Shown: in pieces, positions 9,904 to 19,700 of the stretch
Layout of the letters: every line of letters begins with the position of its first letter
Position numbering within the stretch: position 1 is the stretch's first letter
Origin: Acanthosoma haemorrhoidale
Taxonomy: Eukaryota; Arthropoda; Insecta; Hemiptera; Acanthosomatidae
Direction: 5' to 3'
Length of the DNA: 64,000 nucleotides
NCBI GenBank assembly: GCA_930367205.1
Contig: OV884015.1
Location: forward strand, 106,084,509-106,148,508
Program-made: the position numbers and the translations under genes
The notes under the pieces: model-generated
Told to the model about the DNA's origin: nothing
Seen by the model: only the letters and a program-made list of their open reading frames with translations
Databases searched by the model: none

Positions 9904-11172
9904 TCAGTATCTCTTATCAATGTAACCTTTCTCAAATACTATACTGTACTTAACTATAAATCTTTCTATTTTCATATCATCTAATTTTATTTTGAACCCG
10001 TCTTCTTCGATATGTTCATTAAAATTCACTTTAACTTCTTCATTTTTTTCTTTCTTCTTCTCTGTATTTCTTGTTTCATCTTCTTTCTTCTGTATTATTT
10101 GTAGATTCTCATTATGGATTAATCTAAACATTTTTATAATATCTAATCCTTTAAGAAAATCTTCAAAATAATCTCTCTTGACAATGAACACATCAACATA
10201 TTTTCTATGTCAAAAATGTTTAATTTTTGAGTTACTAAACTTTTTTTTCACACCATTGACTGTTTTTAAAAGTATCTTATTTACTTCTTCTGTCTTTTTC
10301 TTTATATTAGGTAATTTTGAATTTATTATAGAGCATTGGGATCCTGGATCGGATGTCCCATTTACCTGTTACTTCTCTTTTTATGATATTTTTACTTTAA
10401 TCAATGGTGTGGTTATTCGTTTTTATGTTCAGTAATTAGATCTACTTCTAATACTAAGTTGCTTCCTATTATTCTAGTTTCATTTTTTATCTATTTTAAA
10501 CCGGCATGAAGCATCTTCATGATCCCTGATACAATTGCTTAATTGTTCACAGTTATTCCATGGATTTTTCTCTTGAAATTTGTTTTTACTGTACAGGTTT
10601 TCCATTTTCCTTTGTTATGAATTTTTTTGTTCACTAGGCCCTCACATTTTCTAATTTTATAAAATATTCTAGATGAATTATCACGTTTTTCTTGATCTAT
10701 CTATTTTCTGATAAAGTAGGTAAACCTGCAGTTAGTGCATGGATTTTTCTCTTGAAATTTTTTTTTACTCTACAGGTTTTTCATTTTTCTTTGTTATGAA
10801 TTTTTTTTGTTCACTAGGCCCTCACATTTTATAATTTTATAAAATATTCTAGATGAATTATCACGTTATTCTTGATCTATCTTTTTTCTGATAAAGTAGG
10901 TAAACCTGCTATAAGCTATTATAAAGATATAAGCATCACTAAAGACTGTTTAGCATTTGAGTTTTTGCATGTAAGCTTCTCAATAATAAACTTTTCTGCT
11001 ATATGTTTTAAATTTAGTTGATTCTCTTTCTTCTGTGTGGATTCAATGTTATTTTTTCTCATGATTGTTCCGCATTTAAATCATCAAAATACATTGTTTT
11101 CATTTTCTCTGTTAATGTAATCCACACTGTCTTCTCTTCACCTCTCTTACTAAAACTATTTTTCAGTCTTTT
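9904..11172 (-). pseudogene. Broken Ty3/Gypsy gag-pol relict, unit A
   Basis: Degenerate relative of the Ty3/Gypsy element nested in this array, same strand, reading from 11172 down. Recognisable pieces in order are: the Gag N-terminal part (KRLKNSF then VWITLTEKM, matching KKVKNSL and IWIKLTKEI of the intact Gag); NLKHIAEKFIIEKL matching NLKHITEKFIIDRF; a large gap in mid-Gag; the nucleocapsid finger, whose first Cys is now Trp but whose CX2CX9HX4C spacing is kept; the protease with SDPGSQCSIINSK in place of YDSGSNVSLINSK; and a 95-codon open stretch (9904-10191) matching the protease-RT linker (DFLKGLDIIKMF, NFNEHIEEDGF). It has several stops and frameshifts, and no RT catalytic core is left. 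Confidence 0.85.
10559..10909 (-). repeat. 180-bp minisatellite in the relict gag, unit A (about 2 copies)
   Basis: Two head-to-tail copies with a period of 180 bp (CATGGATTTTTCTC at 10559 and 10739). Translated on the minus strand one period covers IDQEKR, then LF.EIKKCEGLVNKKNS, then PCTNC, which corresponds to IDREMIR, LFNELNKYEHMVRKKS and PCTTC of the intact Gag. The repeat is therefore a duplicated nucleocapsid-coding segment of the relict, not an independent satellite. Confidence 0.85.
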
Positions 11173-11880
11173 ATAAATATAATTATTCTATAAAGTTGGT
11201 AACAAAATTGTGCGAACAATAATCATGCATATATCTTTATCTATCATTTATATTATTTACTTATATTATAAGAATAAAATCTTCTCATACGAAGGCAGTT
11301 TAATATCAAATTTATGAATAAAAAAAAGTTTGCTAAAAAAATAAATAAAAGCTGAAAAAATATTTTGCGTACAAAAATCATGCATATATATTTTGCTATC
11401 AATTATATTATTTACTTATATTATAAAAAAACAAATATTCTCATATGAACACAGTCAATTATAATCTTTATAAATAAATAAATCGTTATTCATCTTAAGG
11501 TAAAAAATTCATATCGTGCTTAAAAATAAAAAAAGTTTATTCAAATAATAAATAAAAACATTATACTTACAAATATCATGCATATATATCTATCATTTAT
11601 ATTATTTACTTATATGGTAAGAAAAAAAATGTCTCATGCGAAAACAGTTTAATATCATCCTTATATATCAAGAAATTGTTATATATAAAAATAAAAAGAA
11701 AAATTGGTTAAAAAAAATGGTTATAAAAATCATGCATGTATATATATCTATCATTCATATCATTATTTACTTTCTCACTACTATTATACTCACTCATTAC
11801 TATATATATGATTTCTCATACGACAACAGTTAATTATCATCCTTAATAATCAAATAAGATTATTCAATAATTTATACCCA
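11173..11880. repeat. AT-rich degenerate repeats, unit A
   Basis: Diverged repeats marked by ATCATGCATATAT followed by ATCTATCATTTATATTATTTACTTATATTAT-type text, near 11223, 11378, 11574 and 11729 (spacings 155, 196 and 155 bp). A related copy with the lead-in AAAGTTGGTAACA lies at about 9765-9806, on the other side of the gypsy relict. The relict thus appears to be inserted in this older repeat. No coding potential is credible here. Confidence 0.6.
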
Positions 11881-12188
11881 ACAGATTTCCAGATATTGAC
11901 ACCACGACTCTAACTGTTTTTTAGGAGTGAACTATTCCAGAGACGAAGATACTTGCTATCTTAACTACAGGCCACTACGATACACCATACAGACCACAGA
12001 TGTTGGTAGGCTAGGGGAAGTAGAAGGGTTAAGTCTTTGAAATATTGACCGAACCTTTTTGACCTAATGACAACTATCAATATGTTAAAATAAATTACCG
12101 TAAGACCATAAAATTATATCTTTCAGAGACCGTAAGCTTAACCATAGCAATAAAAACTATATCCAATTTTTATGAGATTATACAAAAT

Positions 12189-12194
12189 TTTATT
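12189..12194 (-). terminator. Poly(A) signal AATAAA downstream of the CUE-Smr gene, unit A
   Basis: AATAAA on the minus strand, 47 bases after the CUE-Smr stop codon. The same hexamer is present at the same distance in units B, D, E and F. It supports minus-strand transcription of the gene, although AT-rich DNA gives such hexamers by chance. Confidence 0.5.
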
Positions 12195-12240
12195 TCACCA
12201 GGACCATATTTAATTGAACGCAGCAGAATTAATCTCTAGC

Positions 12241-12735
12241 CTAATCAATCGTAACAATGTTAACCTTAAGTAGTCCTGGATTCTTCTCATAAAACTCCAC
12301 ACCCCTATCAGAAAGCCATGCTGAAATTGCTGGCTTAAGTTTAGGCTGTCCATCAAGGGAGTGCAACCCTCTACCCGTTATAACAGAAACAAAAGTGGTC
12401 TTACGACCGGAATCTCGAAGCCTGGAAGTGACTTCATCTATGAAGAGGTCAAGTACGTCCAGAGCTTCGGACACGAATAGGAAATGCAAATCTAAACGTG
12501 TCCATGTATCATTCACATGATACCTAATAATCGACCTAGCAGACAAAGGCCTAATCCTTCTACCTCCCTCGGTACTCCACCTGGTCTTTGTGTAAGGCGG
12601 TTGATCTAAAGGTGTGAGGAAGCAAATAGCTTCGTCTACGGAATCGTTCACTCCGGCTAAAACAAAAGTTAGTGTTTGTTCGTCCATGTCTGGGAATCTG
12701 TTGGATAAATAAGTTAACGAAGTAGACTTACTCAT
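12241..12735 (-). CDS. CUE-Smr domain protein, unit A copy, 164 aa
   Basis: Small protein with two domains. Residues about 5-42 (LTYLSNRFPD through VDEAICFL) match the CUE ubiquitin-binding fold with its FP motif. Residues about 80-163 match an Smr (MutS2 C-terminal-like) nuclease domain: LDLH at 81-84 with Asp82 and His84, TGRG at 120-123, then GLHS and PKLKPAISAWL. The residue after LDLH is Phe where the family usually has Gly. This CUE plus Smr pair is known from the no-go-decay endonuclease Cue2/NONU-1 and from N4BP2, much larger proteins, so a role in cleaving mRNA on stalled ribosomes is an inference by homology. The start ATG is the first in frame in this unit; the N-terminal extension of units E and F is out of frame here because of a 2-bp difference. 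Asn12 replaces the Asp of all other copies. No intron interrupts the frame. Confidence 0.7.
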   Translation of the reverse strand: MSKSTSLTYLSNRFPDMDEQTLTFVLAGVNDSVDEAICFLTPLDQPPYTKTRWSTEGGRRIRPLSARSIIRYHVNDTWTRLDLHFLFVSEALDVLDLFIDEVTSRLRDSGRKTTFVSVITGRGLHSLDGQPKLKPAISAWLSDRGVEFYEKNPGLLKVNIVTID

Positions 12736-12801
12736 TACGGCGATGATGATCGGGACACTGTATCCAATATGTGCACACTTTAAAAGTCAGAGCTGGACTG
12801 A

Positions 12802-13309
12802 CTGAAATCATAGGAAAGTTTGCAAGTGACGGTGGAGTGGGGGACCCAGGTACCGAAATTCTTTATATTGGCAAACCCTCACCCAGGTATAAACATCTTT
12901 TGACCTGGTGTAAATGTCTAAAAAAGACGATTTCTCTTTACTTCTATTTTTTTTTATACATGGAAAGAAACTACTATTTTTTTAATTTGAATTCAAAACC
13001 GAGGTTAATACTTCTGTTTTACAGAAGACCTAAAGGAGAATTATTTCGGGCACGAATAATAAAAGTGATCAATTGTAGTCTCATAATTAATATGTGAGCG
13101 GGGAAATATACCAAATATTGCAGGTTACAGAAAAAATTCTAGGTTTTTTTATTGTTCCTTGGTGGCTAGAATGCACAGAAACCTTCGACACATTTTCAAG
13201 TCTACCTATTCTTTCAAAAAAACGTCATATTGTAAAAATAGTAAACAAATACAACGAATAATAAAACAAAAGGCCGTAGTTAGGAAAACGCACGTGGGAG
13301 AGCACTTAC
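12802..13309 (-). other. Candidate 5'-UTR intron of the CUE-Smr gene, unit A
   Basis: On the minus strand the upstream spacer holds a strong donor, CATG|GTAAGTGCT (13310/13309), and a possible acceptor, CCTATGATTTCAG (12802-12814), about 66 bases before the CUE-Smr ATG. Splicing would remove 508 bp and leave a non-coding first exon. This is inferred from splice consensus only, and it overlaps a competing plus-strand gene model best seen in units E and F. Confidence 0.3.
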
Positions 13310-13549
13310 CATGAACAAATCAATTATGATACGGAATTTTTTCTACAGTATCGATAATATGTGACGACTGAAGGCGACAATTGTGTAAACAAATAATGTA
13401 AATACAGCTGAAGAAAAGTCCGACCTCCCCACAACCCCGCTTCTGAGTTAACAGTGATTTTCTTGAAACTTGAGAGAAGTTAGAATTTTAGTTTTGCCAA
13501 AGATTGAGGCAGACTAGAAGGTGTGTGTCATGATCTGCCAAGACTTTCA

Positions 13550-13720
13550 AAGCACTAAGTACCAAGCACCACAGTTGATTATCTAAGTACGCAAGTGTGC
13601 CATGTGATTAAGCCGAGACAGACTTTAAGCACTAAGTAACAAGCACTACAGTTGATTATCTAAGTACGCAAGTGCGCCCTGTGATTAAGCAGAGACAGAC
13701 TTTAAGCACTAAGTACCAAG
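13550..13720. repeat. 77-bp tandem repeat, left cluster, unit A
   Basis: About 2.2 copies of a 77-bp monomer beginning AAGCACTAAGTACCAAGCAC and containing ACAGTTGATTATCTAAGTAC (13571 and 13648). A further 1.3 copies lie at 14327-14428, on the far side of the inserted LTR relict. The array was therefore interrupted by that insertion or by its remains. Confidence 0.85.
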
Positions 13721-14326
13721 CCGATATTTCCGATTTTAGTTCTTCCCTTAATTGATCAAACTTCCCGCTCAACTCTTTTTGTTCTTTATTATTTTCTTTA
13801 AGTGCGTTATTTTGACTGTTTAATTTTTCGTTTATTTCTTTATTATTTTCTTTTAATTTAATTATTTTCTGTTAAATTGACTGTTTAATTGGGCAAGGAC
13901 CTGTTGCAACATCTTTGTCGTAGTGTTTTCACTCGGATTTACTTTGGGTTCGGGGTGTGGGTTCCCTGTTTTAGAGGCTGCGTTTGACCCAAAAGGTAGG
14001 CAGTATACCTGAATCTGACCTGGACATATTTGTTTTCGTGTGTGTACAACAAATGTGAAATTATGAGAAAATATAAATTGTTAGTGGTTAGTACTAGTTA
14101 TTATTCTAACATGCAATACCTCACAATTCCTTTGGTTTCTTTAGAATTTTTTAAGTTAATCCCGGAGCGGCCCCCATTGAAACCTACCTTATTTTTTACC
14201 ATTTATTTTTCTACTTTATTTGATCAATTTACCTTAACTAATTTGGCAGGTCCGTCATGAGATTTTTAAATCAAATTGTTTTATGTCTTTGACATAGGAA
14301 TTTATCCCGATTGAATCCCTGAGATT
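13721..14326 (-). pseudogene. 5' end of a second LTR retroelement (LTR edge, PBS, Gag coiled coil), unit A
   Basis: Minus-strand fragment in the order expected of an LTR element start. An LTR-like edge ending TTTCA at about 14178 is followed by a probable primer-binding site at 14159-14176 (TGGGGGCCGCTCCGGGAT, 15 of 18 bases like the proline-tRNA site), then a leader, then a Gag-like N-terminus. The Gag part reads MLQQVLAQLNSQ and continues as a charged coiled coil (ENNKEQ-type repeats), a pattern common in insect retrotransposon Gag proteins. The frame has a stop in the coiled coil in this unit; unit E keeps a longer open stretch. It ends abruptly in the 77-bp repeat. Confidence 0.6.
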
Positions 14327-14428
14327 AAGCCGAGACAGACTTTAATCACTAAGTACCAAGCACTACAGTTGATTATCTAAGTACGCAAGTGTGCCCTGTG
14401 ATTAAGCCGAGACAGACTTTAAGAACTA
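14327..14428. repeat. 77-bp tandem repeat, right cluster, unit A
   Basis: Continuation of the 77-bp monomer after the LTR relict, starting in mid-monomer (AAGCCGAGACAGACTTTAAT) and ending in a short TAA microsatellite that varies between units (absent from units C, D and F). Confidence 0.8.
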
Positions 14429-14719
14429 AGTAATAATAATAATAATCTGACGTATTTTTCAATAGAATGATTTCTTCTTTTAATTTTGAATTTACATTAT
14501 AATTATATTATTAAAATATTAAATGATTAAAAAAGTCCGCACATTTTGAGGACCCTACTTCCACACTTGGTCATTAGCACTGTAGCACTCTCTTAACCGC
14601 TATTTTCACGATTAATCCGGTGTTGATTATCACAGCGATGTGTCTGAAAGTCCATTTTGTTCTTACAACATTTTATCAAGGTTTATATCAACGCACATTT
14701 CCAGATTAGTGAAAATATA

Positions 14720-14741
14720 TTTAAATAAATATTTATTTAAA
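14720..14741. repeat. 22-bp perfect palindrome near the unit end, unit A
   Basis: AT-only perfect palindrome centred on AAATATTT, about 50 bp before the unit junction. It recurs at 36378-36399 and 40780-40801 and at the ends of units D, E and F. It is the site next to which the Jockey-like element inserted in unit B. Confidence 0.8.
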
Positions 14742-14782
14742 GGAATTTACAATCTGCTCTAATAGGGCGTATATATATATAA

Positions 14783-15057
14783 TGGTTCTTAGGGACGACA
14801 GAAAAACAAGGTTGTGTTGCTCTGTAAAACAAAGAACCATTATAAAACGACATTCAATGTTTATTCTCCTGTCGATTCGGTTTGTTTTATAATAACAAAT
14901 AATTAAGTCAAATATTAAGTTTAGCTTGCTTTCACTGCTTGCCTAACACTCACGTAACCTCCCTGCTGATAACTCTAGTATCATTCTCTTCAACGCCTGC
15001 ATTATCTACGTTGGTGCGGCGTGCTAATTCAAATTAAAGAAATACATTTTCTTTACA
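14783..15057 (-). repeat. 3' LTR of Ty3/Gypsy copy 2
   Basis: 275 bp. On the element strand it runs from TGTAAAG at 15057 to AAGAACCA at 14783, i.e. TG...CA. Bases 14832-15057 match the 5' LTR; the terminal 49 bp (14783-14831) are found inverted at the corresponding end of the 5' LTR. Confidence 0.8.
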
Positions 15058-15071
15058 TCTCCCCCCCCCCC
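15058..15071 (-). other. Polypurine tract of Ty3/Gypsy copy 2
   Basis: On the element strand a run of 11 G followed by AGA directly abuts the 3' LTR start TGTAAAG. This is the expected position and composition for the plus-strand DNA primer, and it fixes the inner LTR boundary. Confidence 0.8.
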
Positions 15072-15124
15072 AGAAGCGAAAATATTTACAAAGGAAGAAA
15101 ACTTTTTTGCTGATAGGACATCCT

Positions 15125-15690
15125 TTACTCGGGATTGTCCTGAAAACTAGGGATAAGTTTTGAAACGTGGAATAGATTTGATTCGGTTTTTCTATGTCCT
15201 GTGTTGATCCTGTATATCGAGTTTGATATTTTCTCTATTATTTTATATGGTCCAATTCTGAGTTCGTCAAGTTTCTTCCTGTTTAGTTTGTTTCCATTCT
15301 CTATGTATACCATATCGTTTTCGTTAAACTCGTGATCCTTTCGGTGCTTGTCGAATAGTTGTTTGTTGTATGTGTGTGATTTTATTGTATTGTGAAGCGC
15401 TTTTTCTTTATCCTTAATCCAATCTCTGTTTGCTATGTCTCGTTTCAATTCATTTGGAACTATTTTAAAGTCTGTACCATCAAGCAAGTAGCTGGGGGTG
15501 AAACCGGTAACGGAATGTTCTGTGTTGTTGTATTTATCTATGCACACTCGAGCTATTGTTGTCCATGCCGTTTTTTGTGTTCGTTCGTTTATTTTACACC
15601 TTATTTTGTTCACTATGGTTTGGTTTAGCCGTTCATTTAGACCATTCGAAAATGGTGAGTTTACTGCTGTAAAAATTATAGGGATTTTTT
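15125..15690 (-). pseudogene. pol: Ty3/Gypsy integrase C-terminal part, out of frame with the upstream part
   Basis: End of pol. It carries the third integrase catalytic residue (Glu in NGLNERLNQT, about 15640), then helical text with HSVTGFTPSYLLDG typical of integrase ends, and a C-terminal module with ENDMVYIEN, IGPYKIIEKI and HVSKLIPSF resembling the Ty3/Gypsy integrase C-terminal beta-barrel. The first ATG in frame is at 15613, but the frame is open from about 15690. It is one base out of phase with the RNase H-integrase frame because an A run of eight at about 15692-15699 is the wrong length. Either the element is broken here or the homopolymer was miscalled. Confidence 0.8.
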
Positions 15691-16684
15691 TTCCTTTAAA
15701 AAATTTTTAAATTCTTTGGAGTTTATACCTGGATATTGGTCACTAAGGATTGTACCGATTTTACTTGTTTCTATCACTTCATTTACTAGTTTTATAAAGT
15801 CCGTTGCATTTTGCGTTTTTGAAGTATGTATGAAAGCATACCTTGTGTAGTGGTCAACCAACAGGTGTAAGTATTTCTTCGTCGATCTCGAGCCTCCAAA
15901 GCCTCCTATCGTATCTATCGACATTATTTCGAAGGGCTTTGTTGCTGGACCTAAATGGGACATGAGGCCGAATTTTGTTTGTCCTCTAGATTTGTTTTTA
16001 ATACATACCTCACAATTGCTGCAGATATTTTTGATATTTTTTGTTAGGTTTTTTGCTGTATACAAGGGGCCTATTTTGTTTTGCATTTGTTTTATGCCAA
16101 TGTGACACATGTCTTTATGTACATTTTGTATGAATTTTATACTAAATTCCTCAGATAGTAAAATTTTTTCTTTATCTTTTATTTTCTTGTAGTAGACGTC
16201 GTTTTTTTTTGTTAAACCTGTTTTATTTAGTAGTTCTTGATTTTCTGACTGGTCTTGAATGATATCTGATAATTTTATTAGATTAACAATTTTTAATTGT
16301 TCTTTTTTGTTATCTTCTGGTGCCAGTACTGGGTTCCTGCTCAAACAGTCTGCTTCTAGATTGTATTTACCTGGAGCATATTTTATATTAAAATCATATT
16401 GCGACAAATAATAAGTTAGGTCTCCTAGCTCTTCGTCTGGTCTGGCTTTTATATTCATATTTTCCAATGGTTTATGGTCTGAGTATACCGTGAATGACTT
16501 CCCAATCAACCAATATTGCCAGTATCTAATGGCTTCTTTAATAGCTAAGCATTCCAGATATATCGCTTTTTTTTTCTTTTGTGCTTCGTTTAGTTTTTTT
16601 GAGAAGTATGCTACTGGTTTTTGTTTTCCGTTTTCTTGTATTTGTTTTAATACTGCACCTAATCCTTCTATTGATGCATCGGTG

Positions 16685-16688
<4 letters not shown>
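15676..16688 (-). pseudogene. pol: Ty3/Gypsy RNase H and integrase core, split from RT by the nested element
   Basis: Pol fragment downstream of the nested insertion. It begins at IYTDASIEGLGAVL (RNase H first Asp), followed by LECLAIKEAIRYWQYW (Glu) and TVYSDHKPL (Asp). Next comes the HHCC integrase finger (VHKDMCHIG, then CSNCEVC), then the catalytic core with the first Asp in MSIDTIGGFG and the second in ILSDQYPGINSKEF. The frame fails just after NFLKEKK at the A run near 15695, before the catalytic Glu. Bases 16689-16734, which extend this frame with a run of Lys codons, belong to the poly(A) tail of the non-LTR element and are not part of pol. Confidence 0.85.
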
Positions 16689-16716
<28 letters not shown>

Positions 16717-16778
16717 GTTCCGGCATTTGTGCACCGCGGCCTCAGTGAGACCTATTGTGCGCCGTCCATAACCCTGTC

Positions 16779-19700
16779 CTATATATGTGACAGGCCCACG
16801 GCCTTTGCAAATCTGAGGATACTGAGTGGATCGATCAGTTCACATAGTTTGGGGTCTACAATGCGTTCACTACCAAAGTGAAGGTATCGCCTTCTAGCTA
16901 GGTTATCACAGTCACATATTATGTGACGTGACGTTTCTCCCTCTTTCTTGCAGAATCTGCAGATTGGTGATTCCACTATCCCCAAATTAAAGAGGTGCTT
17001 GTTTAACCGACAGTGACCTGTATAGAGTCCTGTCACACTTTTGAGTGTCCACCTGTCCATTGATAGAAGTACTGAGCTTCTTTTCTTACAGGGTCCATCA
17101 AGAAACAGTTTCGAGTGTTCCTGTTTCTTAGTTTCTCTCCAAGAGAGTCTTGCCCTGTCCTCTAAAGCTAATTTTATACGCCTTTTTGCGTAGCTGAGGC
17201 TGATACCACATATGGGTTCAGGTGCAAGAGGTGTCTGTTCTGAGCCCACCCTTGCAAGGCCATCTGCCTTTTCATTGCCTGTGATGCCTGTGTGTCCTGG
17301 CACCCAGTCGATTCTAACCTTATTGGCTAGCGAGAGTGTGTTTAGGTTGTTTTTACACTCCTCAACCAAATAAGATCTGGTCGTATAGCTTCTCAGGGCG
17401 CCAATGGCTGCCTGGCTATCCGTGAAAATTGTGATCAGTCTGTTTCTTACACCCTCCCCAATTAAGGTTTGGGTACAGACATTGATCGCCATCACTTCGG
17501 CCTGAAAGACCGAGGTGTGTCTACCTAAAGGAATAGAAATCCCAGATTCTGGTTTATCTTTCCTCCATATGCCGGCCCCTGACCCGTTTTCTGTTAGCGA
17601 GCCGTCTGTATAGCAATTAATCCCATTACACAGTTTATGTGGTTTGGTCTTTGTGTTTTCCGCACAGTATAAAACGTCTGTGTGTTTCTTAACTTGTAGG
17701 TCAGAGTGCATTGACAGCACCTCGTCCTCATCAATTCTTCTGAACAAGTTCCCAAGTCGCATGTGAGTCATGACTTTGGATCTTGTTCCTGATTTCGCAA
17801 GTCTGTAAGCCACGTTCAAGGCTTGCGCTTCTACTTCTATGTGCAGTGGATTCAAGTTCAATAAGACTTCCATTGCAGCAGTAGGAGTTGTACTCATGGC
17901 ACCAGTAATCATGAGACATGAAAGCCTCTGTAGTTTGCCAAGCAAAGTTCTATTTTTACTAATGCTACCTCTGTGCCACCACACCATAGAGGCATAGAGC
18001 ACCATTGGTCTCACTGCTGCGGTATATAGCCAGAATAACATTCTGGGTTGTAGTCCCCAGGTCCTACCCACAGCCCTTTTACATGCATAAAGGCATCGAA
18101 GTGCCTTCGTAGTAGTATTCCTGATGTGTTTAGACCAGTCCAATTTACTATCCAGAGTAACCCCTAGATGCTTTACCTCACTACAAAAGCTTACCTGTGT
18201 CCCCCCTATATAGGGTGGTCTAACTATAGCATTTCTTTTGTTAGTGAAGATACAGAGATTTATCTTCTGGGGATTGATTCCTAAACCATTCTTTTCACAC
18301 CAATCCCTCAAAAGATCCATCGATGCGGAAAGCAACTCAGAAATGGTTTCTGAGAACTTGCCCCCTATGAGCACAGCAATGTCATCAGCATATCCCTGTG
18401 CGTAGAACCCTGCAGAGTTTAGGTTTGTTAACAATGAGTCAACGACCAAACACCACAGTAATGGAGATAACACCCCTCCCTGTGGACATCCTCCCACTGG
18501 CTTCATCCACAGTTTGGTTTGTCCCAATTGTGATTGTAGAATCCTATTCTCTAGCATGGTGTTTATCCAGCTAGAGGTTAAGGAACTAATCCCCTTTCTT
18601 TCTAAGGCCGATGCCATAGTGTTATAGGGTGTGCGATCAAAGGCACCTTCTATATCAACAAAGATGCCTACCATTATTTCTTTATGATCTAGGGATCTCT
18701 CAATCCTGGAAACCAGGTGGTGGAGAGCAATTTCACAGGATTTTCCTGCCTGGTATGCGAATTGGGCGCTATGGAGCGGTCGTTCTACCAGTATTCCATC
18801 CCTAATATGTCTGTCTATGACCTTTTCCAAGGTCTTCATTAAAAATGAAGTCAGACATATTGGTCTGTAAGACTTGGGCTCGTCATAGGACTCTTTCCCA
18901 GGTTTTGGTATGTAACACACTTTTGCCATCCTCCAGCTTACTGGAATATAGCTCAGTGCCAAGCTTCCCCTTAACAAGGTAAGTATAAGGGGCCTAATTA
19001 CTGGTAGGCCTTTTTGTAGCAAGGCTGGGAATATCCCATCAATACCAGGTGATTTGAAGGGAGCAAAAGAATTAATTGCCCACTCCACCCTTGCAGAATT
19101 GATAATTTTATTTGCTTCTGCCCAGTTACCCTTGCAACTAGTGTGTTCACAGTTGGTAGGGTCATTATTAATCGTATCCATCAGTCCGCAGCCAGGAAAA
19201 TGCGCGCGCGCCAGGGCACCGAGGGTTCCCTCCTCAGAATCCGAATAGCCCCCTCCCACCCTGACGGAGCCCAATGCTCCCCTGTCAGACTGCTTGGATA
19301 AGATCCTATTTACTCTAAACATGGAAGTTGTATCGTTTATTTCGCTACAAAATTTCTTCCACGCCCTTCTTTTAGCCTTTCTGACTTCTTTGTTATAATC
19401 AGTGAGTGCACGTTTATAAGTGTCCCATCTGCCTGATCTTTTGGCCGCGTTAAAGAGTTTACGTGTAAGAGCTCTTAACTTGCCAAGTTCATTGTTCCAC
19501 CAGGGACAGTTCCTGTTGGATCTAACATTACACACAGTGTTATTACCAGTGTATGACTTAATTATTGCCTCAGTCAATGTTGAGTTTAAATGTTCCAAAT
19601 GCCAGTTGCTACTCACCACTCTAGGACAGCATTTGACCTCCTCCTCAAGCTGTGTATAGTAGGTTTCCCAGTTTGTAAGTTTGGGATTCCTATACACGGC

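Larger units (their letters stand above)
7507..14782. repeat. Array unit A (about 7.28 kb)
   Basis: First complete array unit, bounded by Ty3/Gypsy copies on both sides. Layout: 7507-9285 no recognised gene (near-identical in the other units; contains short unsupported frames only); 9286-9903 AT-rich, with pieces of the degenerate repeat; 9904-11172 gypsy relict; 11173-11880 AT-rich degenerate repeats; 11881-12240 spacer and 3' flank of the CUE-Smr gene; 12241-12735 CUE-Smr gene; 12736-13549 upstream spacer with possible splice sites; 13550-14428 77-bp repeats split by a second LTR relict; 14429-14782 AT-rich tail with a palindrome. Compared with unit B it shows roughly ten differences in the 1.3 kb after 7850, but none seen from 7513 to 7851. 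Confidence 0.9.

Noticed and set aside
14030..14260. 76-codon plus-strand frame, repeated in every unit
   Set aside because: It lies antisense over the LTR edge, primer-binding site and leader of the second LTR relict, which explain the sequence better. It begins with TTG or similar in most units.
15676..16734. Run of Lys codons at the start of the RNase H-integrase frame as a real N-terminus
   Set aside because: It is the translated poly(A) tail of the nested non-LTR element, so the apparent start codon is accidental.
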